Origin: Nereocystis luetkeana
Lineage: Eukaryota > Sar > Phaeophyceae > Laminariales > Laminariaceae
Reading direction: 5' to 3'
Length of the DNA stretch: 64,000 nt
Assembly: GCA_031213475.1 (NCBI GenBank)
Contig: JARUPZ010000003.1
Location: 12,529,580-12,593,579 of the forward strand
The position numbers and the translations under genes were made by a program. The notes below the pieces were generated by a model. The model was not told the DNA's origin. It searched no databases and saw nothing but the letters and a program-made list of their open reading frames with translations. Position 1 is the first letter of the stretch. Every line of letters starts with the position of its first letter. Shown here piece by piece: positions 10,901 through 25,900 of the stretch.

Positions 10901-13900
10901 GCACGACATGCGGTCTTACAAGACCAACGTACAACACTCTAGCGACAACACACCCCCTCGAACGAATGCCACTGAGACTACAGCAGTAGTTTTGTCGACA
11001 ACGGGAAGAGTGCAGCCACCGAGCGATGCGTCTACGGTAAGGTCTCGACGAGATATTTCCAAGACGGCCACCATCCTGGCTGCGTGTGCTTTATCCGTGC
11101 TATGGAGAGTACCTGTTCGGATAGTCGCCCAAGCAGGTGTGTCACCTTTTCCCCCGTGAGATACGTGTACGGTTCCGGTGTATAGCTGGTATTTGTTTTG
11201 TCGCTACACGAACTATCTGGGTCCCGAAATGAGTTTTTTCCCCGTAGACCGTATATACTACTTGGTATATATACCGCTAATCCTCTCGGGGGCCGAACAG
11301 ACTCGAGCGAAAATAGGGGAGTCATACAGCGCCTACTTCATCGACCGCAGCTGCTGCTGTGGTCAGAAAAAGCCGGCTTAGCCGTAGGTACCAGCTGTCG
11401 GTCTCTATGCCCGGGGATCTACATTATTCGACTTTTCATGGCATGCCATGCCATGGTACTGCCATGGGATTGCCCTCGCCAAACGTCATGTCAAAAATAT
11501 ATGACAGTTAATGATATGGCGATGTCATGTTACTTGTCACGGCAACCCCATAGCAGCGGTATGGTTGAACACAAGGGTGCCTGTTCATTAACGATCTGCC
11601 TTTTCAATTACGATGGAGTATTACCATGGGCTACCGTGGCATCACGGGGCATCACGGGGCCTCATAGTATTGTAGCCATGAGCGAATATGGCAACGCTAC
11701 GGAGGCCCATGAACCTTCATTGTCTCCATGGGGTTCTCCATGATATGCTATGGGTCATGGGTCTGTCATGCCGTCTCATGAAGTTCTCCATGACCAGCCA
11801 TGGGTCTACCATGGGTTTGACATGGCGTACCATGAAGGTCATCAACCTTTATCGTACGTCCTGATGATCTCCATGATTGGCGATGGGTCTGTCATAGCGT
11901 ACCATGAAGTTCACCACGAACCTCTCCGTGCACGTATCGTGAAGTTATCCATGACCTGCCCTGGCTCATGGCCTGTCGTGGCAAAGCCACGGCATGTCAT
12001 GGCATGGCCATGGCAAGCCAATCCAGTGCCATGGTATCGCCTTGGGCTGCCATGGCAATGCCATGGTAACCCATGGCGGCATCGTTCCCCCCTCATGGCA
12101 ACGCCATGGCGATACCATGCATACGCTATGGTAATGGCATGACAGTGCTTGACAGTGCCATGTCATTGCCATCACATTACCATGAAATTGCTATCGGCCA
12201 TTCCATGGCACCATGACATTTCTCTGGGCTGTTCCGTGGCAATGACATGGGCCAATACCATGGTCATGCCATGGTGTTTTTCATGCCATACCATGAAATA
12301 CCGTGCCGCAAAAGTCCATGGCATTGCCCTGGATATGCCACGAAGCACCATGACAGTTCGTTGGAGCACATGAAGTGACAGGAAGTGCTATGACGTGCCA
12401 TGGCGTGCCATGGTAATGGATGTGACAATGTTATGCACTCCCACGGCAATTGCCATGGCAATGCCATGGCAACCCATGGGGAATACCATGACGCGCCATG
12501 AAAAAGTCAACTAAATGTACACCCCCCTCTCTACCAGTTGATTTGTCACGATTAGTTCCTGAGTGACGCCTGTCTCGGGTACGGACCGCGTGGGGGGATG
12601 GTGTCGTCGGGCAATGCGGGCTCGCAGGACACAGCAAGCAGTGACCACCCCGCGATATGAAGCATAGTACGAAGGCAACAGTGGGTGCCTGATTGCTACC
12701 GACGGAAGGAAGGACGGAAGCGCGTAGGATCGCACGCGGTGAGACACTCGGGGGGCACTGAGGTGCGACGGAGCAAAGCAAGCATATCAACCATGCACAT
12801 CCATCAGTTGAATCGGGACACCGCTTGGCCTCACATGCCAGGGACTATGAACAAACACCGAACGTCCGCCACAGACAGACGACTTGTCAAATTCGTTCAG
12901 TGATCATTCACTCTCGTACACATCGTATCCTGCAATAAGAATCAATGAAATGCTCCACCACCGAACCACTGCACACTATATTGCGCTTTTGCAACTGTCG
13001 CCCGCTCCTGTGCGTAAAAAAAGTAAATTCTTGTTATGTACCAGGGATTCGAACGGTCCTCTTCCGGAAGAGCTACGAAACGTAGCATATGATGGGGTGC
13101 TGAGGTGCAGGTATGGGAAGGACCTGCTGGGTCATCATGTAGTTGAACAAGTATAGATGGCGGTACGCGAAGTATGTATGTCACCCAACCAAAAAAAAAC
13201 TAGCAAACAAGCGTGCCGAAACGTCCGACAATTCGATGTGAGTCGACGAGGGAAGGAAGTGCTGAATCCTTGTCACGATAAAAAAAAAATCAAGGGCACG
13301 TACCTTATTACGGGGGATCATAGTTAATAGCACCTAATATTGTTAATAAAAATGGTTAAATATATAGGCTTTTATATATATACCATAGGTCCTATTAACT
13401 ATGGTCCCCGATGATAGTGGGGAGGGGGGAGAAGAGCATAGTATGTGACCCCGGATCTGAGATACGACTACTACTGCAATAGGAGGGAGAAAGAAAAGAA
13501 GGGCAAAACACATATTAAGAGTTGGGATGAAAAAAAACACACAAAAACACGAACACACAAAAATTGTGACGTGCCTTGGAAGCTCTTTCCTTGTCGTCTT
13601 CTGTCGCCCCCGCTGCTTCCATCGCAGCGAGTGCGGCCTCCACGGTGGCCTCCTCTCCCTCCGTTACCTTCGCCACAAGCAACGCCGGTTCGCCCCCCCG
13701 CAGCAGCGGCAGAACGCTCGTATCGTCGTCGAACATGCGTGACTTTTAGCAGGGCGTTTGAAAACGAGATTTTGTTGGGCGTGGGGAGGGAGGGAGGGAG
13801 GGAGTGAGGGAGGGAGGCGGGGGGGGGGGGGGAGGAGGGCGTATTCAGTTGTTGCTTGCCTTAGATATTTGACCATTGACCACGCATCCCTTTCGAGACC

Positions 13901-16900
13901 GATCATCGTTCTTACTCCCAACAGAGACACCTCCAACAGTAGTTGGGCATTCATTACGTGGTCTAGACATGAAATCTTGAAAGCAGATTTAACGGTAACC
14001 AAGCGGCCTCGTATACGCAAGAAACGTTTTCAGAACACGGAAGTTGTCATAAAAACGATGACCGTCTTGCCCCTACCCGGTGAATGCCTTTTGAATCAGA
14101 TACTATTTAGCACTAGCGTCGCCTGAGACGGACGGAACTTCCGACGTCCTTCGTTCACCATTTCCGAACGGTGTCGTCTATGCATTTTTTTCTTCCAAGA
14201 CGAGCGGGAAACTTGCTGGCGATTTCGCGCTCAGTATCCACCGCCTTGCGGGCGGGGACGGATTTGCCCCCCCCCCCGCGCAACATATTCCGTACGTTAC
14301 CGCCGTTGCGACATACCGCCGTGCCAGGTACCCGCATATACTTTCATTTACCTTGGGCACCCTCGACATATTACTGCTGCTGCTGCGAAACAAAACATCG
14401 GCGTCTTCTGGTGGTACTTGTACGCACACGAGCGTCGTGCACGATCGCGGCTCGACTTTGGCAGATGTTCAGGGGACAGGGTACAAGGGATAGATTCACG
14501 CCACTGCTGTAGGGGTGCGCTGAAAACAAAACAGGGGGGTCCTCACTCAAAGAGCGCTGTATGACGAGGTACCTCATGAAAAAAAGGGATTTTTGATCCT
14601 ATGTGGTGTGAATGTGCAACTAACCCGATGGACTTATCCCGTCGTGAGCATATCGCAAATAGCTTGCAACGGTGCGTGTGAGTGATCAACGTGGAAGCTC
14701 ATGCTGCACATTTTCAAGGGTGGAAAAACGCAACTATACGGTAAGACATGCACGCATTATCGGGTGTTCCTCGGTGTCCGTGAAGAGCTCCGCCAGTGGG
14801 CAGCAATGTTGGCCATAAAGTGCTATATAGTAGTGTACCCCTATCTCGTGGCACGTATCGACAGCCGTACCAGGTACTAACGTAACAGACATCGCCGATG
14901 TATTTGAAAGCACCACCCTCCTTCGATCTGTCCCGTCCTTGGGGTTGCGCCGAGGAAGTCCGCGAGGAACTAAAACAGTCCTATTACGGGGGACCATAGT
15001 TAACAGGACCTGTGGTATACATAAAAACCTATATATTCAAGCATTTTTACTCACAATATTTGGTCCTATTAACTATGGTCCCCCGTAATAGCGACAGTCA
15101 CAGGTAACGAGCTTTGGGCTGGGTAGAGAGGGAACATTGCGCGGTCTGGCTGGTGACCTGCTCACTTTCTGGAACACGTGGGGTGGTGGTGATGTTTTCC
15201 GCGAAGGCATGCGAGTTCGCGTGCAGACAAATGATGGCAAGGCTCGAAATGGTTTAATGTCACGCAGGGGCTGCGGCAGGCTGCGTGCTATCACTGTTAC
15301 TGTTCAACGTGTAGTTGGCAGCTGCGTTACACGTCGTATAAGCAAAGACGATTTCATCGCAAGGGATTTTAGTTCACCTCAAAGAGGTTGGAGTAGTCGG
15401 AAACGAGGAGCCGAGAGCACGCGTGCGAAGGGCTGTGTAGGGCATGTTGTACGCCGATGATGCAGGAGTTGTCTCAAAGTCGGCTGAAGGGTTCGCTAAA
15501 CGGATGACAGTCATCGTCACTGTCTTCGAAGCAGCAGGCTTCCCGATATCAGGAAACAAGACAAAGAGAGTGCTGCTACAAACACCGGGCCAGACAACCC
15601 TCGCCTCACCGCCCGTCATAGAAGCAGCAGGCCAGAGGTATAGACAGACAGCCCAGTTATTGTACCTAGGCAACATCATCAACGAAAACGCTGACCTCTC
15701 GATCGAAATCGACCGACGGATCCGTCTTATGCGGGCATGCCTCAAACGGTTCGGCCTGGAGTTGTATGACAGGACGACTGTCCCGCCTAGCCTGAACTAA
15801 TGCTGAAGGCCGAGGTGATTGAGACCCTGCTTTACGGGAGTGTAACGTCTCCCCTCAGGGGGGAACACGTCGCCTGGCTCCGAACGGCTCACCACCAGGT
15901 CCTTTGCGAGTTATTGGCTTCCAGCGCATGACTTCGTACCTACCGCACCACCCTCTCATACGCGAAGGCCCTCAAGATGACACGTTGCGAGAGCATCGAA
16001 CGACCATCCGTAAACGGCGGCTCTGTTTTTGAGGGGCCGTGGCACGGCAAAGAAAAGGGGCGACTACGCAGCCGGGTAATGTTCGGGATGATGGAGCTGG
16101 TGGAGAGAAGCCGAGACCTGGCGGGCAGTTTCAGACTTGGCATAGATGCATAGTCGAAGACCTCAGGGAGTTCCGAGCCACCAAGAGACAACCGGACACT
16201 CCCCCTTGGTATTGAGACTTGGAACGGCGCTGTGGCCCTCTGCAGCAAAAAATGCGGGTACGTGGTACCGGGGGGCCACCGAGGCAGCCGAACGGTTCAT
16301 GGTCAAGTGGCACGAGGATGAGGCACAGCTGAGTAGGCAGCGCCGCGCATCCGTCGTGGGTGGTGCCCAAGGCAGACAGGAGGAGTAGAAGCAAACCCGA
16401 CCAAGGGAATAGGGGCAGGGGAGGCAACAGGAGGAGAATAAGGGAACCGCGGTGGGCGAATGTAGGAAGGAGACGGCAGACAGGGTAGCAAAGCCCCAGG
16501 CCCACTATCAATAGTGGGTGGAACGTGTCTGTGCTACTCGTACCGCCAACTGCTGCAGGTGTTTCGAACGTCATGTTTCTTTCTTCCTTCTTTCTTTTTT
16601 TTGCGCTTTGATCCTCCAAGAAATTCCTGATTTTTTCCTTCTGTCTTGCTTCCTTTTTTGTCTTCATGAAAAATGTCTTGTTTCATGGGTGGATGGCGAG
16701 TCTGTTTTTTTTTGCTTTCATTGCCTGACGCATCCTCTTCGGGGTGGGGTACGGTAGCGACACTACCGTCTCTGTCGGCGAAGTACGAGGGGGCGGCGTC
16801 CCTCTCTCTTCTTCGCCTGGGGATTTCTCTCGCGACGTTTGTGTCGTGCAGAGTCCCCCGCGCTTCATACGTTTCACTGGGAGGAGGTGACAGACCGCGT

Positions 16901-19900
16901 GGAGACCGCGTGGCAACGGCTCCAGCTGCATTCGAAACCCCATGTCGGCTGCTGCATCGAGTCCTGCTCGTGGGCTGCCGTGTTATTCTGGTTCTGGATG
17001 TTGGTTTGCTTGACTTTGTTTTTTTCATTTGTCTCTCACGTTTTCCGTTCACGTTTTCGTTTCATTTTCCATTTATTATTTTCCATTTTTTTGTTTAGGT
17101 TGGTTAATTTATTTTAGTTTAGTTGTATTTCATCACTTTCTCTCTCAATGTTTAGGTTGCTAGGGTATGCATATTGTGCTTGTCGTACCCAGGACGATGG
17201 CATGGCACTGCGTTATCTGTTCGGCTTGCGAGTTGGTACTGCATTGCCATGTGCCATATATGTGTCGTAGTTTGTTACCACAGGGCTTGTACCTTAATAG
17301 GGTGATTAACCAGGATGGACACTCGGTGTGCTGGATGTCGACGAGTAGAAAAACAATTTAATGTGAAGAACATATACAAATAGCAGTGGTTTCACATATG
17401 TGTCGTATCGCCCCCGCACGGGCTTGCTTCTCTCGCTCGTCTCGGCGAATAAAACGATCGTGTACTATGCAATGGAATCTATCGATCGACCGACCGACCG
17501 ATCGACCAGCCGACGCTCTCTCACCTCAAGGGCTTGGACGGCGACCTTGAGCTTGCCTGCCCACACCTTCGCCCACTCGACCTCCGCCGCGCTGAAACAT
17601 CTCCCCTATTCATATAGGACCATCATCAAGGGGGTAAAGGGGTAAAGAAATGAACACTATGCACTTGAGGATGATGCCCATGGTGGACACGGTGGGCATG
17701 ATGCACTTACTTTATGCACATGATGCATATGATGCACATTATGCACATACATTGTGTACGGTCCAATCATGAAGCGTGTTAGATACCTACTACGGCACGT
17801 GTGAGGGTTGTACTTTCGAGCCCAAACTTTTCTCGCTGACGGTGCTCCACATCGAGCAGATGATCTACTTCCACTTCATGATCTACAGCAGACATTTCAG
17901 GGCAGATATATGTAGTCCTGATTTGTATGATCTGCCTGGTACAGTGTATCATGTTGCCGGGTGGGAGCCGTACAGTCTGCATGATGTGTGATTCCTGCCT
18001 TGGATCTGTACTACACAGATCCTGCTGGGCATCTCTTACCAGCAGGTTAGCATCTAGATGATCTATCTGTAGATCGTGATCTGCACGAGAGGTGTGGAAG
18101 GTTCGTACTTGATATCGTTGGGTGCGATGTGAGCTTCACGATAGTATCCGTTTAGATATCTAGCTACTATAGCCGTACCTGGTATACAGGATATCTAGAA
18201 TGTTTCAGTCTGGCTTATCTTGAGCACTTTCTGAGAGCCGGCTGCTGGGTGCTGCTGCAGGTATTGAGCTCCTCAGAGTGCCACATGGGATAGGATCCGG
18301 GTGGGATCAGGGTAAAGGCGTTGACCAATGAAAACAGGGGTGTGGCCTATTGGGGTTGGTCGGATAGCGCGTCCAACCCCGAAGCACTAGAACACTGATA
18401 AATAGCGGCGGGTTGCAATCTACGCTGCGAGTTCTGCAGTAGAATCGCAATGGGGTCGCGCCCTTTTTAAGTGGGTTTCCTGGAGATTTGTTCCACGAAG
18501 TACAGCCCAAGGGAACTGGTTTACGAAGGGAGGGGTCTGCGAAGCATAAGGTGCTACACCTCTACCTTGGGACGGGTCTAAGAGTTATCTCGATGCAAAC
18601 ACAGAATCCCTCCTGAGGACCGCCACATCGGAGGCATGTACGAATAAGCGTGTTTTGAGTTCTCTTGAACAAAACATGCAACCCCAGCGCGACGTAGCGC
18701 CATTTAAAGCGCGATTTTAGCCTCCACTCTGCTCTGAGTAGCGCCTGATGTGATGCGGCTTGGCAGCTCTTTGAATAGGCAGATCGACCTCCGTGCTTTC
18801 TCAAGTTTGTGATAATAATTCTCCCTACACCACATATATATACGCCAACCGGCTGAAATGAAATGGTATTGTCCGTATGGGCACAATTTCGGTAGCCATG
18901 AGCTACGCCACCGTCGATCTGACGCTGAACGGTAGTCACGATCAAAGCCGGTGGCCCGATCGGGGTCATGGCCGCCCACCCTTACTATACGTATTCTAAA
19001 AGTGAACACAGCGAAAATAAAAATGAACAACTACTGTAGCTCTTCTTGTAGGAAGTAGCAAACACAACGAACAGGCAGATGTCCAGCTATGTAGCTCTTG
19101 TCGGAAGCCGTCACCAGAACCGAAGACAGCGAACAAAACAAGTCACAGATGGTTCTTGCTAAAGGGAGACATACGAACACTTTCGCAGGAACTATGTGCA
19201 ACTTGCACAGGAGGGGTCAGCACCAGCAGGAAGACGGTAATGAGCGAGTGAGCACTTGCGCGATAAGTTACGAGTACTTTGCACACATCTATGAGGGATA
19301 CTTGAAGGACTTTGCACGCACTATGCGCGAGTCTATGAGGTACTTACAGGAAGGATGAGCACTTGCACGCAAGAAAATGTCAGGGTTGTTCACGGGTCGG
19401 GTTGGGTCAGACCTCACGGGTCAGGTCGGGTCGGGTCGGATCGGGTAAGGGTGTCCCGACCCGATCCGCGAGAGTTTGTTTAAAACCTCGTAACCCGACG
19501 CGACCCGACCCGACCCGTGAGATTCCAAAAACGTCCCGACTCGAGGATCAGATCATTGAACCGTAAAGAGCCCTGGTATCCTTTAGCACTTACAGCAAGA
19601 ACGTATGAACACTTGCACGAGAAATATGTGAGTACGAGCAATAGCATGGGTCGAATCGTACCTGCCCTATGGTGTCAGCGCACAGCACCAGCTCAGCGGC
19701 CGCCTCGTTTTTGCTGTACACGCTAGCGGACACTGCCAGCGTTTTGTCGTCGCTTGCGATGGCCCCTTCTGGCGGCTTTATTGTACGCACGTGAAACGAT
19801 GCACCAGGATTTAAATCACATGTACGGAGGGCGGAAGGCGGTCGGTGGTCGTGTGGCCGATGTTGCGTTTGTGCTTCGCTTCCCTGGTATGAGTTGTGAG

Positions 19901-22900
19901 CTATGCGTGCAGTTGGGGTGGTGAGTGCATGAGTTTTGAGTGAGCGCTTGGGACAAAGGGCGCGTGCGCGTCTGAGTGTACGAGAGCTCCTTTTTCGAAA
20001 GCAGTCAAGGTGATGTGCTTGAACTGTGTACGGGGGGGGGGGTACTCGACAGGAGATATGTACTCGATCTCATGCATGGCTGTAGTCGTATGACCATAGA
20101 CCCTCGCATCCTACAATGCCGGGACGAAGCATGTCGGGTTTTCACCGACCAGACAGACATTGCTTGCACCAAGCGCGAAGCGCCGTGAGGTGTCCGGCGA
20201 GTCACATGAAGGGTGAGCTGCATCCTACCAAGAACCGCTTGAGAGGCGGACTTGCGTATGGATGACAGCTTCAATGAGTAGATAGATTTCCGGTGTAGCC
20301 ACTTCCAAAGACAGCTATGGGAATATTATATAGCTGCCTCTTGGGTGCCTTACCATGAACACTACGTGACACGATCATTCCCACTTGCGCAGAGTAAAGG
20401 TTATTTACCTCGCACAAATGATCTAACTCGACGACCAGCTGTGGGCGACCGCCAAAAACAAAAACGGTACCCTGGTTGTCTAGCTCACGTCGTGAGCGGC
20501 ATGTTTTACGGTATAGTAGCCAACCGACGCCAACCCAACGTATATATGTCATAGGGGGGGGGGGGCATGCACCAGTATTACACTTGGGGGTGTGGCCTAA
20601 AGCACTCCCTGCGTGCCGTCTAACTAAAGACTGGGCTTGCACCCCCAGCAGCCGCCGTGTGGATCATCATGGCCGACAAAGTCTCATTAAAAAAAAGACA
20701 TGAAGAAAACGGCTGTTACTGCTGCTGTTTAACGAAATTACCCCTGTTCTCTATTCTGATATCAATGACAGTATACGTGTGACAAACAATAGTTTTACAC
20801 GACAACAGCTGGGGGTGTTAGCCCAGTCCATTGACAGACGGCACGCGAGGAGTACGTCAGGCCACTCCCGAGGATAGTACTGGTGCATGCCACCCCCCCA
20901 CGTGCACCGTTTACGCGCCTCAGCTTAACTGTACTTTCCGAATAAGCTCTCGTACACAAAAAAGCGTTATGTTATACTATTTCACTACGAATTGAACAGC
21001 TCCGACCTGGGCAGACCTAGGCACGTCTGTTTTTTTTTCGATAGAACAAATCTCGAGAAACAATCTTGGACAGACTCACAACAAGTCTGCTCACGGCCGA
21101 TCAAGCCCCATGTGCTCGCTCGCACGACCGAATGTACACAGTGCATTCTCTAGGCACTAGGTTAGGGTTGCATCCTCGGCGGAGGCTCTCTCGCCGCCTC
21201 TCGCTCACGGGCGAGAGGTGTACTGCCGAACATGCTTTATTTCGTCAAAAAAGCTTGAGGATTCGGTGATAATTCACAATTTTGTCGACTGCCAGGTACA
21301 TACATACAGTATATAGTTCCGAACACGGCCGCCGCAAAAAACAATCGACAGCCGGAAATCGGTCTACAGGCAGGAAACTTATGATGCAACCTCACATAGA
21401 GAACGAATCTAGGTCGGTTCTTCGTTTTTTTAGGAGCCCCGTCATGCTGCTACTAGCACCCCCTCTACCGTACTAATACCAGCATGACGGGAAAACACAG
21501 CAGTGATCAGACCAGACTATAGTGTGTAAACATACAAATACGGGGTCCACCGTGGGTTCTACTCAACTTCAATCCCTCGCAATAGCAGCATAATTATGTC
21601 AGGGCCGGCCAATCTCAAATTTCTTATCCTTCTCCCTGATATACATATTAGGCTGCGTTTCAAATGGAGCTCCTGCTTTTTTTTTTTTCAAATCTTCCGG
21701 TGGACTGGTAAAAAATCACCACACTTGCACGTTTAGGATACGTGTGATGAAGCTGTTTTCTTGTGAGGGGCCGGTGCGTAGTGCATACCACACTCTGGGC
21801 GTAAATATAACAAGTCCTTAAGTTTCCGCCCTCAGAGTGGTAGTTGACTGCTGGTCGTTGCCTCTACTGTTATTAATATACCTCTCCCTCGGGGTCGCCC
21901 TCGCCCTCGTCCTGGCCCTCTTCATCCTCAGGCGCGCCGTCTTGCGCTGGCGGTGGCGCGTCGGAGATTCCTACATACGAAGCACGGAAACAAAAAACGC
22001 GAAAGCTTAATGTGCCGCTGATATTATCTGCTTAGAGAACGCTAGAGGTGGCGCGTCGGAGGTTCCTAAGCAGCACGGAAACAACAGGCGCAAGCTTATT
22101 CAAGGGCATTGACATGATCTGATTAAACGTTTACGAAGGGGGGGAAACGGAGAAACATGAGGACGATGCCGCGACACGCCGATAGTGTGTCGTGTAAAAA
22201 TTCGCAGGGCCTGCATGCTTGGGGTCGCTTTTCTCCTTGCCGTCATTGCTCTGCTGACGGCTGGGGTTTAGTGAACTTGGTGCACTTCATGAGCCATACC
22301 AGCGCTGACCGTGATACCGTATGCTACTACACCTTCTGACAAATGAAAAAAGCGAAGTATTTTGCGGGTCTTCAAATCTCTGCCAGTAACGTTTTTTCCA
22401 GAAGCACGTAGCCCCTTCCAATCCCCTCGTGACACCCTCGCACATATATATATATATATATATACATATGGTGAAAAAAAACGAAATACAACCCTCCTAT
22501 CATACGACCCCCCCCCTCCCCCCAACCCTCCCTTCAAAGTCCCTGGTTGGAGTCAAGTAACCCTTCTCAGGGACCGCAACCACTGTTTTTGGGGCATGCT
22601 ACTTAAATTAATGTGGGGCACTGTTTTTCAGTACGAGTCGCGTAAGGGTAACGGTTAAGACGATGCGTGGTTCGCCTCTCACCCCCCGGTTGGAGCCACG
22701 AGTCGTAGGTGATGCGAACCGCGAGGTACGATCCCAGCTTGGGTATGCCGAAGAACTTGACGCGCGGGTCTCGCACGACGTTCTCGATGAGCAGGTGTAA
22801 GGGGGGGATGAGTTCGGGCTCGTTCTCGTCGGGGACCAGTTCTCCCTCCTACGACAAAGGAAGGGAGGGGGGGATGGGTATTCATTGCGATGCATGGTCG

Positions 22901-25900
22901 ATGTCGTAAACGCATAGACCTGCGCATCACTACAATGCCGGGAAGGGGTAAGTTGTCGGGAACGTACATATTGCCATGCATGGCCGTAGCCGTAAGACCA
23001 TAGACCCTCGCACCCCTACAATCCCGAAATGGAGCACGTTGGGTTTTCAAGAAAACCAGGCAGACCTTGATTGCACCAGGCGAAAACAACGCTGTGAGGT
23101 GCTCGGCGAGCCGCATGAAGGGCGAGCTGCATCCTACTAAGAATCGCAAGGGACGGGGGAGTTTTGGGGGGGGGGGGCGTACTCGTGTCATCGGGGGGGA
23201 ATGTACTCATGGTCATTCATGACCACCGTCGAAGACCATAGGCCCTCGCATCCCTGTATACAACGCCGGGACGGAGAACATTAGGTTATCACCGACCGCG
23301 CGGACAGTGCTTGCACCGAGGGCCAAAATGCCGTGGGGTGGTCGATGAGTTGCATGAAGGGTGAGCTCCATCCTGCCAAGAATCGCTTGCGAGGCGGACT
23401 TTCGTGCTTATGGACGACAGCGTCGAAATAGTTGTTTTTTCGTAATCCGGTGTGGCCACTTCCAGAGACAGGGGTGTCAGGCTCGACAACGAAAAAGGGC
23501 CAGCAACGCAACGGTAATGAGACAGAGCGAGGATTGACACCGTGGCGTTGCGTTCGTGGTGGGGCTTCCCTGCACGCAGGCTGAGACTTACGAGGTACAG
23601 CGTGGCGCCCTGGCACGGCACCTGCTGGTGGCGTTGTGTTAGTGGATGAAAGGCTTCGACGTATGCAGATATTTTAAAGTTTACATGGGGGCGTGAAGAG
23701 TCCGACACGCAGTCGGGCTACTGACGAAACGACCACGAGAAATCGAGGGATGAACGTGGTGGCATTTTTGTTGGTGGGGCTTCACTGTACGCAGAGAAAT
23801 ACCGTACCTGGTACAGTTTAGCGTCCCAGCATGGTGGTGTTGTGTTGGTGGTGCTGTGTTGCTGGTAGTGTGTTAGTGGTGTTGTGTTGTTGGTGGTGTT
23901 TTGCTGGTGGCACGCCTTTACTACATGCAGGAGTAAATTAAATCGTCGTAGCAACGGCGGAGCGTGGTAGGTGTAGTCCGTGGGTAAAATAAAAACGTAA
24001 GGACTGCTTCACCACAGGCGCGACCATCTTGTGCGAATCCGCCCCATACGTGTATATGGAGTGCCCCACCGAAAAATACATGCTCGCTCAAGGGCCAAAG
24101 CTTTTTGCTTCAAAATGATCCCACTACAAGTCGAAACAAAATTTAAAATCGCAATCGAAGTGCTACAGGACTCTCGTAGAAGCAAACGTCAGATCTGATC
24201 CAGGCTGGATATCTTACACCGAAACGGGCGCGCTTTATCGTACACCAAATAACTTCGGTACAACGACTCCCGAATTTCTTGCTTTCTTAAAAGTATCAGC
24301 CCGCCTTTCCTATTGCTCGTTTCACGCAGGTGTCCTGCCCTATACGTAGGTAGTATTGCACCATCGAATGTACCTCGTCGAACACTGGCTCCAGGGGAGG
24401 AGGTAGCTCGGTTTTCTTCCAGACGTCAAACGTGACACCCTCTTCCCCTGGCCCGTCCTCGGGATCCTCGCCCTCCTTTAGTCCTTTCAGCTCCTGAGAC
24501 GTGACGTGAGGCGAAGGCCAACAAGCCCCCAAGGAAGGGGGAAAATGTCAAAGTGGAGAGACGATACCTAACGCTGCTATTGCATACCACTCCGGCCGTT
24601 TATATCACGAACGTTCGGTACCGGTATTATAGTACAAAGGTGAATTGTATTTCCGGGCAAAGTGAGCGTTTTGTTGTTGCTGTCGTATACACGTGGCGGG
24701 GGGTGCAGTGGATCCGATCGAGGCGCATAATGTTTTTTTCGGTAGCAATCCTTATGATGTTGGCTGTGCGCGGTGACACGACGGAGGACAAGATGAATTA
24801 TCATATTACCCTGCGCAACCAACAGGTTGCAATACCCCTTCTGTCGTTGATGGGTGGGAGCACCGAGCACTGGACGGTGCCGATAAATATCGACTCTCTG
24901 CCACTGTAACGTATGCAATATTGTGGCCGTGAAGCACAGCAGTAGTAGAACGGGTGGTTACGTAAAGTGCGTATATTATTCCGTGGGGTCACTTCGGCAG
25001 TAGACCGCTGTTCCTTCGCTTGAGTGGTTCCATGCACAAGTATTCTCGTTATATATTATGTGTAAGCCGCTCGCCGCGGTAACTGCAGCAGGGTAAGAAT
25101 AACAGCTCCAGAAAGAGCGTGAAGCGCAACGCTGACGACAGTATCAAAATCCAAAGTCGAATATTTGGGAGCCACAAAAGCGGAGAAGGAGGAGGTGCGT
25201 CCTGAACGGAAGGCCTACCAGCATGCCTACATGATCAGCAGAACGACATACACAATATACTATAAGAAATGTGCACGCCAATCGTGCGCACCCGTCCAAC
25301 TATGTCTTCCTGGCCTTCTGCCGCGGCAATGTACTCGATAATCTCCTGTCCTTCCAAGACCACTTTCCGCCCAAGCTGCACACCGGATGCGGCAAGCCTC
25401 TCCCTGGCCAGGCCGAGCACCTGCACAGAAATCAACGATCACCGGTAATTGTTTTGGTAGCCTCCAGACCGTTTCATGCAACAGCAGCCGAAGCAGAAGC
25501 AGAAGCAGAAGCAGAAGCAAGCGTAGAGCGCTCCCTACCGTCAACTTAACGTAGCGAGTCTGCTTAGCTCCTGCAGATATCATGGGCGGTAATTTTTCGA
25601 GAACGCTTTTTGCAGCAGCCACAGCGGCAGAAGATGCCTTTTACGCAGAAGGCAAGGATCCCTCACCGTTGATTACTTACCGCGAACACAATCTACGTGT
25701 GTACTGTATTCAGCCCTTGTATTTCGTCCTGTTAACGAGCATGCGATAGTATCACCGCAGCGACCACCTCCCCCCAAACACACACCCACACGAGTAAATA
25801 GACCCCCCCCCCCTCGCTCTTCCCTTGTGTGCAAATGCCAACGTCGAAAACCATACCGGTATCATTTACCTTGACGACACGTTGTCAAGCTGAAAACCAC

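Noticed and set aside
13664-14020. Minus-strand frame with GLERDAWSMVKYLRQATTEY as an extra RSP2-like exon
   Set aside because: The same DNA words recur at 57822-57870 in front of a family-D repeat, so this is repeat sequence.
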